Positions 17,690 through 30,683 of a stretch of DNA of 64,000 nucleotides are shown one piece after another. Under the pieces are notes generated by a model. That model was not told the DNA's origin, made no database searches, and worked only from the letters and a program-made list of their open reading frames with translations. The number at the start of each line of letters is the position of its first letter. Positions within the stretch are counted from its first letter, which is position 1. The position numbers and the translations under genes were made by a program. Origin of the DNA: Fusarium oxysporum f. sp. lycopersici 4287 (Eukaryota; Ascomycota; Sordariomycetes; Hypocreales; Nectriaceae); contig NC_030993.1 of NCBI RefSeq assembly GCF_000149955.1, positions 2,965,186 through 3,029,185 on the forward strand. The letters are read 5' to 3'.

Positions 17690-20466
17690 GCATAAGTTAC
17701 TTTAACGATACAGAACTCGACCTTCAAAGGCCATTTGAGTTTTGATCGACTATCTTCGAGGTAAGATACTATTACTCCTATCTTGAAAGCATGCTAATAG
17801 TGAACCAGCTGTCCCGCCTTACAAGATCAACGATCAAAAGCACACATGGACACAAGAACCACGAGTTGCTATCCCAAAAGGACAATGGACCGAAAGATTG
17901 ACGAAGGTCCAACCGGGGGATCGGAATATACTGCGAACTCGAGCGTGACTCACGAACTCGAGATTTTCTCTTCTTTTCTTTTTCCGTTCTTCTATCAGTT
18001 TCCTTTGTCTTACATACCAAGGCACGGCGATGCGTTTCTTTCCTTCTTTTTTTTCATCCTGTAGCAACCCGCAAGAGGAAGCATAGCATGGCATGGCATG
18101 GAATCAGCGGGAATTGATCAACTGAGCACGAGAGAATAAGCTGCAGTACCGCAATCATGTTTCCTCCGTGAAAACCTGGTAGAGCGCTGTGAGTATGGAA
18201 CATCCATGTGTTTGTATGTGCATTAGCGCGAGACAACAATACGAATGGCCAACAGCATAGTACAATATCCGTTTGTACGATTTCGAGGCTTGCATAGAGC
18301 GTCTGTTCAAGGCTTTTTTGGAAGATGATCAGGTCATCGCTTTCAAGCCGATTCCCGTTTTCCAAGAGTTGAGACAGTTTGAGGCGACAAGTGGAGTGCT
18401 TAGGTAGGCCGTAGGCTATGTGATGTGATGACTTCTCTCGGGCTGCAGCTGCAGCTTCAGCAGCAAACGATAAGATCTGTCTCACCCAAAAATATACCGT
18501 ATTCTTTGATTTGATCGTCATTCATTTCATGTCATGTAGCTCCCATTCGTTTGCCTACTCCGCCCGCTTGCATACAAAATAAGCGCTTTTCATGCTGTAT
18601 CCCGTCTCACCGGTCTGGGGGAGATGCATATGCGGTTGTGTTGCACAGGCTCAAATGTCAGTATCATGGCCTTTCAGCCTTCACAAGGTAGAGACATGTT
18701 ATCTCTGTCTATTGAAGTACCGACGGTAATAACGAGCTTGACTAATTAATTAACAGCCAGACCCATATGTGCTTACTGTCAGGGGTCACCCTTGTTCAGA
18801 GCGACCATATCCTGCAAGTACACGTCTTGGCAAGCCTGGACTCAACTCTTGTAGCCTCTCCAGCGTTTCAATCTCGCAATCAAATCTCAATCTGGGATCA
18901 CGAGATAAACTGAACGAGTTTAGCTTAAGCTTGACGGGACGAAGCAGGGGACTCGGGTCAGGATCCAAGGGCCAGGGGTCAAACTCCAAAATCGAATGAC
19001 TTGATCATGACACGATCTCGTCCAAACACACTCTTCTCCTAGCCTGGATCCGCCTGCAAACGATCTGTAAGCGAGGCTCTTCAGATCGGCGGGATATCGG
19101 ATCAAGGCCAAGGGAGTATCCGAGATCTAACGAGACCAGACCCATCGAGCCATTCTCTTCTTATTTTAAAGTATGTGATATGAGACAAGTCCACTTCGAA
19201 CCTCGATCTTTTTCTCCGATCTCAGATACGTCCAGGGTCTACACGTCCCCTGTCTCTCTTAGACCCCATCGACCCGGCTGCAGCTCGATCGAGGCGCACA
19301 AGTTGCCATACAAGCGCTGATACAGAAACGGTGCCCCCCATAGTGCGGGCGGACTCTGCCGGATCAGTTCATTGCCGTTTGACGCCCGTTGAATAGCCTT
19401 TGGGGGTGTGAGTTGCAACAAACGGCTGCGTACATACATACAAGACAGTATATCATAGCTCACCCGTTAATTTAGGAGCAAGGATGAACACCCTCTCCTT
19501 CTGGTGACCGACAGACTCGGAAGTCTGAGCCGTCTGCATCTACCCATAGCGTAGCGTCCTGCGCCTTGGAGAATAGAGGAATCGAGTTCCCGCGACGGGG
19601 TTGATGTCAGTCGCTGCAAGCACGATTCGCCCCCAGTTGTCGTAGGCTATAGCAATCAATCGACGACGGCAGTAGCTTATCTGAACTGCATGCATTGGGG
19701 CAGATAGCCGTTTGTGCTTCCACCCTGGTCGACACTAGAAAAAGCAACCGCCCAAGACTTGCAGGGGACAACAAGACTCCTGAAGCGACGACAACTCTCC
19801 ACTGTGAGATCGTCCCTACCATCCTGACAAGTCAACTGACGACATGTTTGCTTCTGCCCAACGAGGCCGGGCCTATCACTACGAGCCTAACGACGTTGAG
19901 TAGGCGCAAAGAAGACTGAGACGAAGAGAAAATGTGGCGGCGCCATCCATAGACCTTTAAGGCCTTCGACAGCAAGACTAATGCCGTTTCCCGCGGAGAT
20001 GAAAAGGCGTCCCGTGAGGAAAGCCGTTGTTCCCGCCTTATAGTGGAGTTTTGAACTGAAACTCGAGGCAACGGATGCAAGATAGATGTGAGACTCTTCG
20101 TTTGCTCATGCTGCAACTAACTCAGAAGAACGACTCTCCAAGTCAAGGGAGTAGAAGGAGAAAACAGAAAGACCTAGCATTCGTTGCATGATGTCCTGAT
20201 GTTTGCATCATCGTTTGTAGCCAGAAAAATAGAATAAATCCTCCTCCTTGTGCAACATATTCAAGCCAAGTCTCCCCAGATGGAAACCTGCTTTTCGTTA
20301 CCGCCATCACCAGCCTCTATTATTACACCGTCTTCAAACTTCGCCAATCAACACAAAAAAACATTACACATATCCACAAACCCTATAGCCTATCGTCCCT
20401 ACCAGTTGCCGTCCTGCTACTTCCAGTTACCAACACCAAGCTTTGCCCAAGGATTAGCCCGCCGCC
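17690..20466. other. Gene-free stretch of 2.8 kb
   Basis: No supported gene. The longest open frame (18,054-18,521, minus) is low in codon bias and has no domain. A short CATGG tandem repeat occurs near 18,086-18,101. The last ~200 bases are pyrimidine/A-rich and probably form the leader of the gene at 20,467. Confidence 0.5.
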
Positions 20467-21626
20467 ATGTCCCAGTTTCAGTATCGTTGGATCTTCGAGT
20501 ATCCTCACGTGGGCTTGAACATGGTCTCTGAGTCTCCTCCTAAGCTCCACAATCTTCATGAGCCCAGTGACGGTTCCGACCTCAAGCTTGATCCACAGGC
20601 CTGTTCTCACGAAATTGCTTCGGATACCGACACAGATGACGATTTGGGCGACTCGAAAGATGTGAAACACGACGATCCAGGATCCGATAATAACCAACAC
20701 AGTGCAGAGCGTGGCCGCTTGCATCCGCATGCACTTCACTTCCTCGCTCAAGTTCCTCAAAGTGACGCCGACTGGTCCCGCTACCTCTGTAGCAACGCCG
20801 ACGTCAGATCATTGTGCCATCGTCTCAAGTTGCCCTACCTGTTCCCGGGCTTTCGGGCTCACCTCGATTGGCCACGGTTCTTCAACGAGTGTACCTGGCA
20901 TCTTGCCCAAGCTTGCAACAATCCTCCTCTTGGTTCCCTCTTCTCACTCGTTTTCGTGGCTGCATGCCATGTGGCGCTCATCGATGGCTGCCCACGAGAG
21001 GAAGTATACAATGGCCTGAGGGCCTGCGTGAGACAGTGCTGTATTTCAGAAGACGAAGTAACGCCACCCATGTTAGACAGGATGCGAGAGGGGGTTATCA
21101 CAGGCATCGGAATACTCAGAGAGTATAGTAAAGTGGTTGGCTGTCGTGCAAACGAAATTCCTTTGCATGGTAAGTTTTGAAAGATTCCAGATTTTCCCCA
21201 TACCAGAACTCTGTCCCTAAGTCTCCTCCAGCACACAATTGTCTCCAAGTGTTCCAATGCTGCAACCCTGCCTGCATCCGCCTCATTAAAGAGCAGATAT
21301 CATCAGCCTATCGGCCGACAACACCCCTCGACTCTGAATACCTCGAGATACCCTCTCTGGTTTATGAAGTGCTGGGGGGGCGGCACTCCAAGTGGGGGTA
21401 AGGTCTGTCCGTTTCCTTACTGACTCTGTCCTTATGCCTGACTACTGCTCATAGATACGAAGTCATCTACCATATCCTGTGCCCTCGAGAAACCGCGAGC
21501 ATCTATGTATATGGCAGTGTTGATATGACTAGGGTGATGGAATTCGAAGAACGGGATGATCTTGTTGAATGGGATGGGAGTTTAGATACTGAGTTGGCGT
21601 GTGTATCCAGTATCGCTGATGACTAG
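20467..21626 (+). CDS. Hypothetical protein, three exons, Cys-containing
   Basis: Proposed join: 20467-21169, 21232-21397, 21455-21626 (346 residues). Both introns have GTAAG donors and restore frame. The N-terminal ~85 residues are acidic and disordered (DTDTDDD). From about residue 100 the sequence looks folded, with many Cys/His/Trp residues: 'CSNADVRSLCHRLKLPYLFPGF', 'CTWHLAQACNN', and after the first intron 'CLQVFQCCNPACIRLIKEQ'. The spacing is not a standard zinc finger. The end is a beta-rich segment and an acidic tail. There is no signal peptide or membrane helix. I do not recognise a family. The gene converges on its neighbour with only 94 bases between stop codons. Confidence 0.7.
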
Positions 21627-21720
21627 GAAGTGCTGTACACGTGGAGATTGAATAGATAAAAAGAATCCGCTATCTCAACCCATGTGTCCATACTGGTTGA
21701 GAGCTCTTGGGATAGAAAGT

Positions 21721-22282
21721 TTACCAAAACTGACGTTTAGGGCAGGGTGCTGTCTGGAACAAGATGTAGATGAACCGAACACTTCCATTTCCCTGAAACT
21801 GGAGCCCCATTTCGTTCAAGTGAATGACCGTTCGTGGATCCCAGTTGTGCGTGATGGCTTCATTACTTCCACGTGGAATCAGTTCGATCTGCGCATTCCG
21901 GTTGCTCAAGGGCACGAGCAACGCAGTGGAATGAGATCCCGGCCACAGGGCGCTGCCTTTCTGTAGACGGAAGGCTTCGGATCGGAAACAAGGTCTCTGG
22001 AGATCTTGGATGACAGCACCACGGCTGGTAGCCCATCTCACAAGTGGTCCGCTCTATTACATTTAGTCAGAATATACTTGGTTGTTAATATATACTGAGA
22101 CTTACGAGGCCCCGAATCACTTCATCACTCAAGTCTGCGCATGGCTTTTCCAAACCATACGTGCCCAATCTCGATTGCTTCTCTCCAGGTGTAGAAGTGA
22201 GCACTTCCACGATGGCCTTTTCCTGGAGGGACTTGATGTGGTCGTTGAACCGGTAGACTTCGATGTAAGGCACCTGCGACAT
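21721..22282 (-). CDS. Hypothetical protein, two exons
   Basis: Proposed complement join: 21721-22053, 22106-22282 (169 residues). The donor is GTAAGT, the acceptor is AATAG, and the frame is kept. The sequence begins MSQVPYIEVYRFNDHIKSLQ and is mostly beta-rich in its second half. It includes a 'WPGSHS' motif that superficially recalls loops of 2-oxoglutarate oxygenases, but I see no paired metal ligands, so I do not assign that family. No signal peptide or membrane helix is apparent. Confidence 0.6.
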
Positions 22283-23674
22283 GGCTGCTGGGGTCAGGGG
22301 TGTGGACTATATTGGGCTTATGGTTGAGGAGAATGCAACACTCGGTATTCAAGCGGATAGTAAGAGCACACTTGTTTGACTGTTGTAATTCCGTGATAAG
22401 AGTACTGAGACGAGGATGGGAATAACGATGGAGAAACCCGGCGGCTTTATACTTATATGTTTAGAGCCGTAAGCGTAGGCGATCAAATATGTGAGCGTCG
22501 AGTTGCACTGCTGTTGGCTTCTACATGGGTGTTTGCGACGCATAAGCAGCAGCAGAGCGGCAAAGCTTCCTGGGGTGAGCCCGGCCTGTATACCACCCTT
22601 ATCCAGTGCATCCGGCCTGACGAAGTCCCTCGATAAGCATTGCATTGCATTGCATTAGTTCATCATTCGCTCATTCCACGCTCCGGCAGCCCGGACCCTT
22701 GTGCCGTCACCTAAGGTGTCTCAAAACTTCGGTGGAAATAAGGGAGTGTCGCTTGGCGAACGGCTACCTGCAGGAGAACATTTCTAACATCAACGTTAGT
22801 GCAAGGAAAATCCGTTTGCTGTCATTCGTCCGACTACGCGACCAGGGTGTTATGATGTTTGCTATAACATCCCAGTTCATGATGCATGACCGCTGATCAG
22901 CGGGAAGGGAGCTGCAGCCAACCGTTGAAAATGGGTCGAGCTGGCGCCGTGTCCAAATTCGAGATGAAAAAGAGGGGGATACATTCAGGCTCAAGATAGA
23001 CAAAGTCGGGCCTTCGTGTGAAGCTGTCCCGTTCTCGCGGAATCGCACTAGTCAATCCATGCTATCAGGAAGCAAGATCGAAACACTAACGACCTTCGCA
23101 AACTCTCATCGAAACATCCCGCACGGCAACAGAGCCGAACGTCTAAGCGAGGATGAAGGTCATGGAACCGGATGGCGATCGCAAAATGATAGCTCGATTT
23201 TATTTGTCCAGCACATTTGTCCCAGGCTTGTGTGTGTAATACTTCCATAACATGGCTTGCGTGGATTCCACATCAAGAAGCGGCTGCAGAGCTCATGCAT
23301 GAGCAAACGAAACTGTCACATTCTTGGACCAATGCGGACAATTTGCCTCGGCTGTATGACGAGAGCGATACTGTGTGGGAAGCATTGGACAACCAGCTTT
23401 CGTATCGCCAATCCCTGATATATCTAGGGTCGTGCAGCTATTAAGGCCGTGGACACGGACAGTCTGGAGTACCGACATATCAAGAACGAATATTCCGAAG
23501 GTGGGAGCTACTTAGTCGATCGGCTGGACGATCATCTGCTGCGCCCTTCTAGCCCCAATCGTAATATGTACGGCATGGAGATGCGTTTGCATATCTAGGT
23601 CATTTGCTGTTTGACAGACCACGGGCAGCTTTGACTGAGGTGACGCGGGCAAGTGTGTGTTCAGGTTGGTGTGC
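22283..23674. other. Intergenic region
   Basis: 1.4 kb holding the upstream region of the gene at 21,721-22,282 and the 3' side of TRM44. A four-copy GCATT microsatellite lies near 22,637-22,656. No gene is supported. Confidence 0.5.
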
Positions 23675-25210
23675 TCAGTGTCCTCTGGGGGACGATTTGA
23701 GCAGCTTGACAACATTGTCGTAATACCCTTGTACTCCTCCGTACTTCTGCAGTATCCCGTGTATATCGACCTCTTCAACCTTCCTTGTGTTCTCTCGGCC
23801 GACCAAGCCTGTGTTTCGAGTACTTGGTATCCTTAACATCTCCGTCTCAACGTTCCACCCGCAATCTTCCGCTATCTGCGTAACCCAGTCGACTAAAGAT
23901 GCAAACATACTTTTTGATTTGGTCTTGTCTCGGGGCGGAGGTGCTCGCCATCTGTCTCCTGTAAGATTGTGGCTGCAACATGGTATCATGATGAACGGGC
24001 ATTGAGATATGGCGGCAAGAATTGGTGTCCAAGGTGTCAGCTCGTCGGCGTGGTTAGAAATTATGAATGTGCCTTTGGGGAAGAGGCCGTCATGAATGTC
24101 TTCAGAGTTGACTACTCTAGTATCATCACTCGCCGCCTCCTTGGGAATGACACTGGGAAGTAAGAGCAATCTCTGAAGGGAGTTCCCAGAGAGTGATCCT
24201 GGGAACGGTGAGTTGTACTGAGACCACGACTTACGCTCGCGGGCATCGAAACCCCAACCAACATATCCTTCCATCCTAAGAATATGAACCAGTAACCCAT
24301 TTCCGCAGCCGATATCCACAAACCCTGGAAAGTCCCCATTGTGGTACATCTCTTTCCATAGCTCAATCAGAAATGCTGCGATACCCAGATCCTCGAACAC
24401 ATGTTTTGCAGGATCTGTAGTCTCAAGCCAGGACTTGACAAGAGCTCTGGCGTATTTGTTTTTGAGTTCAGAGTACCTATCCTGAAACCTCTCTCGGGGT
24501 ACAATGACATCGTGATGAACTCTTTTGACGTAGCCTCTAGCGGTGCTGTGACCATGTTTGTGGATGGTCTGGAGAAGATGGTAAGCGATCCTCCCCAATT
24601 TGACTTGGTCGACCTCTTCCTCGCCTGTCTCAGGTTCAAAGAGTGCAAAGTGAACGGAGATGGTGCCTGTGTTGGTGGCTACATCCCATTCATGAAGCTG
24701 GCTGATACCCTTGACCTTTGGGTGATAGAAGGGTAGGTCTGCAGCAGAGGAGGTATGTGGTATATACACGACCAGTGATCTTGACAGGGTGGCTTCCCCG
24801 TCAGCTTCTTGATCCTCATGACTAATTGATTGATAGAAGGAGCATGTCTGCTCTAATGGAGCATCGCGAAGTGTGTTTCGGGGTATCAATCGGCGCACAA
24901 TGGTTCTTTGCCGGCTGAATCCTTGGAAGTCGAGAACCCGAGGGTGGCTTTGGATGGCACCGTCAGCTTCAGGGGCAGGGTTCTGACAGTCATCGTCGAA
25001 GAGAACATCTGCACGAAACAACCACTTGGAGTTGAGGTTTGGGTTCTCAACAAGGTTGAGCATAATCTTGTCGAAATGCTGAGTCTCAAACGTGCATGTG
25101 TGGCGGCACATAGGTAACCAGGTAACTTCGCCGCAACGTTCGCGGATTACGGGTGGCGATCCCGGAGGAAACTCCTCGGGCTCAAAAGGTGCCTTCTTTT
25201 GAAACTCCAT
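23675..25210 (-). CDS. TRM44: tRNA (uracil-2'-O)-methyltransferase, TRM44 type
   Basis: 511 residues in one exon. It should methylate the ribose of U44 in serine tRNAs using S-adenosylmethionine. The SAM-binding motif VDIGCGNGL lies near residues 298-306. It is followed by '[12 protein letters not shown]', which matches the family's conserved D-A-R-x-R-K-S-W block. Later come 'IPCCSHNL' and '[14 protein letters not shown]', both family hallmarks. I chose the ATG at 25,210 because the 24 codons upstream in the same frame begin only with GTG. A GTAAGT within the RKSW block mimics a donor, but removing sequence there would destroy conserved residues, so the gene is read as intronless. Confidence 0.93.
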   Translation of the reverse strand: MEFQKKAPFEPEEFPPGSPPVIRERCGEVTWLPMCRHTCTFETQHFDKIMLNLVENPNLNSKWLFRADVLFDDDCQNPAPEADGAIQSHPRVLDFQGFSRQRTIVRRLIPRNTLRDAPLEQTCSFYQSISHEDQEADGEATLSRSLVVYIPHTSSAADLPFYHPKVKGISQLHEWDVATNTGTISVHFALFEPETGEEEVDQVKLGRIAYHLLQTIHKHGHSTARGYVKRVHHDVIVPRERFQDRYSELKNKYARALVKSWLETTDPAKHVFEDLGIAAFLIELWKEMYHNGDFPGFVDIGCGNGLLVHILRMEGYVGWGFDARERKSWSQYNSPFPGSLSGNSLQRLLLLPSVIPKEAASDDTRVVNSEDIHDGLFPKGTFIISNHADELTPWTPILAAISQCPFIMIPCCSHNLTGDRWRAPPPRDKTKSKSMFASLVDWVTQIAEDCGWNVETEMLRIPSTRNTGLVGRENTRKVEEVDIHGILQKYGGVQGYYDNVVKLLKSSPRGH

Positions 25211-27396
25211 GCTCAGACAAGATCCAGAAACGGAAGGGTTGCCGACGGGTCCGAAGATGCAGGCTGAAAAGTGGTCAGACACTGTCTGGTGCCAACAGCC
25301 ATAAGGTGCGTTCGGAGCGTTACCTCGATCCTACGGTGATCACCGCTGTTAGAACGTACTTAATCGGATTTGGTCCGGGGTTGATGGCCCCTGTGATAGT
25401 GACGGGTGGTCGTGGAGATCGCGAATGATGCGAGCAGTATTCAAGACTTCCTCCGAATAGGGCTAGCTGTGCCCCAGGATCTAGGCAGCTGAAGCCCTGA
25501 CTAGTATTCTCGGCTCCGGGAAGCGAAGTGAGATGGTTCGATCTAGGGTCCAAGAGCTGGGCGAAACAGCCACTGAAAATGACGAAATGGTCTACTGTAA
25601 GAAACATGTGCTTTCGGTCTTGGGGGAAACGAGGCAAAAGTGGCACCGATTTCTGTGAAAGCGGATGCTTGCTAGGGCTCGACCCAAACTTGTGTGGGAG
25701 AAGCAATGCCACGGTCAAGGGTAATAGAAATGAAACAAGGTGGAAGGGTTGATGCATTCCATGTCGGTCTGTACAGCACAGTATGGTGATCTGATGTAGG
25801 TAGGCGTAGGTAGGCTGCCTTGGTGGTTACCTTACTTTACGAAAGTCCCTCGAGTTGGCAGCTACCTTACGTTCCGCTCTTCTCTCACTCCCACATACTT
25901 AATAAGGTTGTCTATCAGAACGGCCCGGAAGGAGCCTTCCGTGCTAACATCGCTGCTAAGATCTGTAACATTCACAACCCCTGGCCTGATTTTGGCAGGT
26001 GCCTTTCCGATGGATCCTTCCCGGCTTGAAAACCAGAATCTTGCTTGATCTGGTCCATTTTTCTGCACTATTGCGATTTGTTTGCATCATAAACGGGACT
26101 TATGACTGTGTTTGCGCAGAAGTCACTGAGGAAATGACTGAACGAATCAGGAAGTTCAGGGTAAGTGGCGGTGTCTGGCTTGAAAGGCTGACTCTTATCT
26201 GAGTTGCCTCCCTCCAACCACATGTTGCATTGGCAAGAGTCACTCATCACATCAATCCAACCCAAGGTATTGCAACACTGGCTTTTCGGATGTCAGGATG
26301 CGGTCCTGCGCGTCACAAGCGAAGGCCGTGTGACTTGCAGCAATAGTGACAGCCAACAACTTCTGTTAGACCACCACTGGCCTCAACGCAACGCAATACA
26401 ACACAACACCGTGCTTTTCAGTTGAACAGGGACTGCAGAGGATGATGGATCACAGATGTCATGTCACAATGTGTGCGAAGGCGCAGTGCATCCAGCCAAC
26501 AAAATGTCCGACAAATGCTACCTTCTCAAGATATGTGCCGAAAAGCGGACGCCATGTTGAGCTTTGACTCAATGACAGGTCTCGACTTGATTGAATGCGA
26601 TTGAAAGGAGTCCTGCTGGGTTCGGGGGCAAGGCATCTTCCGCTTTCAACGGGCTTCCCGAAATAAAGAGAGGACCAACGGTGGCTGGGCTGGACTGCCG
26701 TGTATTGGTTGGAACGTACGGTAGGCTACTCCGTCGATCTTGGCCAATATCACTGCTCAAGTGAGCCTTGCAAGGAGAATGGCTGCTTTTGTACCAATGA
26801 TCAAAATATCTCATCAATTTTCAGCTTCTACAGAATGGCTTGCCTACTAATACGAACTTCTGAAAATACGCCTCTAGAACAAAAGTGTAATCTACCTAAA
26901 TAATGTAAATTTAAGGAAGCTATTTTATTCGCAGACCGGGCTATCTACCTTTAATAATTTTCAACTCCTAGCTATTGTGTTTCCGCCCAGCGACGGGCTG
27001 TGATCCATTCAATAGATGACAGTGGATGCTCACCGAATTCATCTCACAAGGCTTTCTGCCTGAAAAGTTAGGCCAATACACGAGCCAATCAGCTAGCACG
27101 CCCGTCCTGCTTCCTGCCTCCCACCAAAGCCTAAAGCCCACTTACTCATCTTTGCCCCTCCCGCTTCTACCAAACTCTCCCGACTCTTTCTTCTTCTAAC
27201 AACGTCACCAACACAAATACCCGCAAACTCCAAAGACTTTGCAACCTCGCAAACCTCGTCGCTAGACATCCTCATCGCTTACACGCACTACTCGATATCT
27301 ACACAGCGAGGCGCTATCTTGCCAGCGGTCGCTGAAAACATCCTCTTCCCCCTTACAAAACCCATTTCCCAAGGTCACCCCAGTACCTCCGAGTTT
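25211..27396. other. Intergenic region upstream of TRM44 and SUI1
   Basis: 2.2 kb between divergent genes. The TRM44 promoter lies on the left. From about 27,050 a strongly pyrimidine-rich tract on the plus strand suits the leader of the highly expressed SUI1 gene. The centre (26.8-27.0 kb) is AT-rich and shows no coding region. Confidence 0.5.
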
Positions 27397-28163
27397 ATGT
27401 CCATCGAAAATCTCAAGACCTACGGTGAGTCTCTTTGCTACCCTCAAGAAGCCTTCCCCCCCCGGTTCTGGTATTCGTCTGCGCGGGTCGTCTCGACTAT
27501 CGGACATCGGCCTGTCGTCTCGTTCTTTCGTACCTGCATTTGTTGCCGCCAAGCCACATGTTGAATCTCCACTCATCTCCGTTTCCCATCACAACAAATC
27601 CGATTTTGAGGAACACCATAGCTGACCATCGCGACACTAGACCCCTTCGCCGAAGCCGACGAGGACACCGGAGAAACCAAGCAGACGCAGAATTACATCC
27701 ATATACGCATTCAGCGTAAGTCACCTTCTACTCCAGCCACACTAGCCACGGGCGCATCAAAGATCACATCACACCGTAACCTCACGTGGGATTTCTGTGT
27801 GACTGAATGAATCCATGTTACACCTGGCTCTAGGTGGCATCGTTTTCGCGTACAATGCTAACATGGCTCCAGAGCGTAATGGACGTAAGACTTTGACCAC
27901 TGTTCAGGGTCTCCCCAAGAAATTTGACCAGAAGAAGATTCTTAAGGTCATCAAGAAGAAGTTTGGTAAGCTTCACACTCCGCCGCCGCCGACTACGAAG
28001 CTAATGCGAACCAGCCTGCAATGGCACTATCGTTAACGACTCCGAGATGGGAGAGGTGATCCAGCTCCAGGGTGATCAGCGCAAAGATGTTCAGGAATTT
28101 CTCATCGACAAGAAGGAAGGCCTCGAGCTAGATGCCAAGACCATTAAGGTCCATGGTTTCTAA
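27397..28163 (+). CDS. SUI1: Translation initiation factor eIF1 (SUI1)
   Basis: Proposed join: 27397-27424, 27641-27715, 27873-27965, 28015-28163 (114 residues, the normal length). eIF1 binds the 40S subunit near the P site and enforces start-codon selection. Exon 1 encodes only nine full codons (MSIENLKTY). The body contains 'YIHIRIQQRNGRKTLTTVQG', then a basic 'KKFDQKKILKVIKKKFACNG' segment, and the C-terminal 'EVIQLQGDQRKDVQEFL' helix-strand of the SUI1 fold. All three introns have GT..AG ends and keep frame. The first is 216 bases, longer than most in the window, as is common in highly expressed translation genes. Confidence 0.97.
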
Positions 28164-28928
28164 AGCTCTGCATGCCCCGTCGTCCTGTCAGTCGCCGTTC
28201 CCGGGCGTCTTGACGTAGAGGGACAGGGACGCATGGCCTCTCCGGCTTGTGCCTTTTCCGGACGTGTTCTCTTGCTCTCGCAACAGACGCACCGAGGCTC
28301 GGCTCCGATTACTCTAGGACGACGGGCATCCACTCAGGGCGAGTTTTACTCCTGGTGGCTTTTTTTGGAAGAGTATTTATTCTTATGCTACGCGTTCTGC
28401 AGCAGGTGGATGATAGCTTTTCGGCATCCATCTTGCTCACGTGCACGAAGACGAGGCTACGGGCAAAGCATTTGTTACACCAACATGGCTTGTCAGTCGC
28501 TCGTTAGTCAGATATGTCTACATGGGCAAGCCCCGCAGTAGTCTCAGGCAAATACAAAGTCGATTCCGAATCTTTTTGCTAAAAATTGATGTGAATTTGT
28601 TTCAATCCTAGTTGTGGTGGTAGTTTGACGTCAGGTCCCACTTCTAAGGCACAGCAACTGGAGTCGTGCTAACCAAAATCCAGGCCCCAAAGCTGCACAC
28701 TGCTTGGGATTCACAGACTATTGTATACATGAGGTTTCGGTTTCAGCTATAGCCCAGCAGAATAATCAGACATGTTCAGCGTAGCGTGGGCGGGGATATC
28801 AGAGTTCAAAGAGAAACCAAAAAGTCGCTGAAAGTCATCTGTGAAGCAAAACAACAACGGTTCGCCTGCTTCTTTGTGCATACACAAATACAGAGGCATT
28901 TCATTCGCCCGAAGACAGCCGAGAAGTT
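28164..28928. other. Convergent intergenic region between SUI1 and EOS1
   Basis: Must contain both 3' UTRs. No supported gene, RNA gene or repeat is visible. Confidence 0.55.
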
Positions 28929-30012
28929 CTACAGGTCTTCATGCTGCTCGATGCTTCCCCTGATCTGAGTGATAACGCGCGATGCCTCATCAAAGGCGCG
29001 GCGACCAGAAGCTACAATTGGCATCTGGGGGTAGTCAGGTGTGGACTGATGAAGGTGTACCAGCAGAGTCACCATAGTGATGGAACAAGCTATGGAGAAG
29101 ACGTTGATGGAGGTGGACGTCTCCTTGCGAATGTTGATCTTTTGGTGAGTGACGTGATACATCATGGTAAGAGTCTGTGGCGTAGTTGTTAGCTGAGGTA
29201 GCAAACCTTGGTTGCGGTGAGTGCCGTGTGTCGCGTGTGCGGGGAAGACATACAGTGGCTATGCCAACCCAGCCTGGGAGGAGGAGACGAGGGTCTTGGA
29301 AACCACCCGTGAAAGAGAGCACAAACGCAGTGAGATAGGCGTTACAAAAGTTGGTTGTGAGCAGGCGAACCATTGTCGCTTGTGGGGTATAATTGATGAG
29401 CCTGTGAACTAGTTAATATGATGTTGTACAGCGAGAATGTCACAACGGAGATGACGGAATAACCTACCATCTGGACATCAGACAGTCTGTGAAGAAGAAT
29501 GATAAATATCCCGAAGCAAAACACTAACGTCCAGCATATCATATCAGCACAGCACTTTTTGGCTTTGGATCTCCTCGAGGAATCTCCCAACGCACCCATA
29601 TAGTTGCGAGCCCGGTCTCAGTCAGGGCGTACCGCGGATCTGCCTCGACACTCATAGCCACAGATCCTCCCGTCGTTGAAGGCACAACAACTACAATCTC
29701 TGGTCCTGGCAAGACACGTAACAGTAGTTGAAGCGCAGAAGGCAATCCCCACCACAACGCCGGCAGAATGGAGAAGAGCCGTAGGGCAAAAAGCCACGGG
29801 TGCCATGGCTTCGGAACATTGAGAACGACGGCGACACGCGGTTGAAGAAGGGACGGATGAACGGGACCATCGATCTCGGGAGGAGCTGTCTTCGTTGTGT
29901 GCGGTGATGACGGAGATTTGCTAGACGTCGAGGTCATGGGCGCAAGCGGTTGTGGAGGTAAAGGTAGATGGCCTGTAGAAGAGCCCCGACGAACGGGGGG
30001 AGGATTGGCCAT
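28929..30012 (-). CDS. EOS1: EOS1-family ER membrane protein (N-glycosylation)
   Basis: Proposed complement join: 28929-29174, 29254-29401, 29468-29523, 29596-30012 (288 residues). The N-terminal ~55 residues are Pro/Ser-rich and disordered. 'LQPRVAVVLNVPKPWHPWL' leads into the first membrane helix (about 72-98). Exon 2 supplies the family hallmark 'CFASGYLSFFFTDCLMSRW', followed after splicing by 'LINYTPQATMVRLLTTN' and 'DPRLLLPGW', all strongly EOS1-like as I know the family. Yeast EOS1 is an ER protein needed for normal N-glycosylation and oxidative-stress tolerance. The first intron uses a weaker donor (GTGCGT), but only this join yields the conserved block across it. Confidence 0.9.
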
Positions 30013-30683
30013 CTCACATCGATCGTTCAGGCCATCTGAAGCAATTCGCGATCAATTGTGTGGGAACTAAAATCACAGAGACCAAACCCAAGAAAAAAAG
30101 GAGGGGGGAGAGAAATCAGGTCGACGCAAGGGGGGGTAGCCTTGGTAAGGCAGCTGTTGGTGATGGCGTCAAAGGAGGAGGACAAGCTGCAACCTGCCTG
30201 CACAATTCAGATTGAACTGACAGGGGTCGTGGGGGTAAAATGCGCCAAGGTTTCTTGCCATTGGAAGTGGGAACACAGGACCCTTTCCGACGTGGCTAGT
30301 GGAACTGTGGAAGCTGGATCACACCCCATGGGTTAGGGTTGACCATGGCAAAAGCATGGCTGCATGGATATCGAGAGTATTAAATTTCATTCACGGCCAT
30401 CAAATTCATAAGCAGTTTCTATCAGATGAGAAAGTCTGGAGTATACATGCAAACATTTAAAATTGTCTTGATAAATCGCCAATGAGCTTCACATATCTTA
30501 CAAGGTTAATGTAGCTTCTTCTTATAAGCTTGACCAGACTCCGTTTTCCTGCTCTTACAGATCCACCATGCCACGTACATCCAAGTGATTCCTAACTCCT
30601 CCTCAAAACCATAATAGATAACGCCGTCAGCAAGTCAAAGAGATTCCCATAGAAACAAAAATGTGACCCATCATCTCTTACTG
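30013..30683. other. Intergenic region upstream of EOS1
   Basis: Holds the EOS1 promoter and the 3' UTR of the next minus-strand gene. No gene is supported. Confidence 0.5.

Noticed and set aside
18054..18521. 155-codon minus-strand open frame
   Set aside because: No domain, poor codon bias, no supporting splice or start context; likely chance.
24180..24240. Possible intron in TRM44 starting at a GTAAGT
   Set aside because: Removing it would either shift the frame or delete the conserved D-A-R-x-R-K-S-W block that matches the family as read through.
25211..25282. 24-codon N-terminal extension of TRM44
   Set aside because: It would start with GTG; the first ATG in frame is at 25,210 and begins just before the conserved region.
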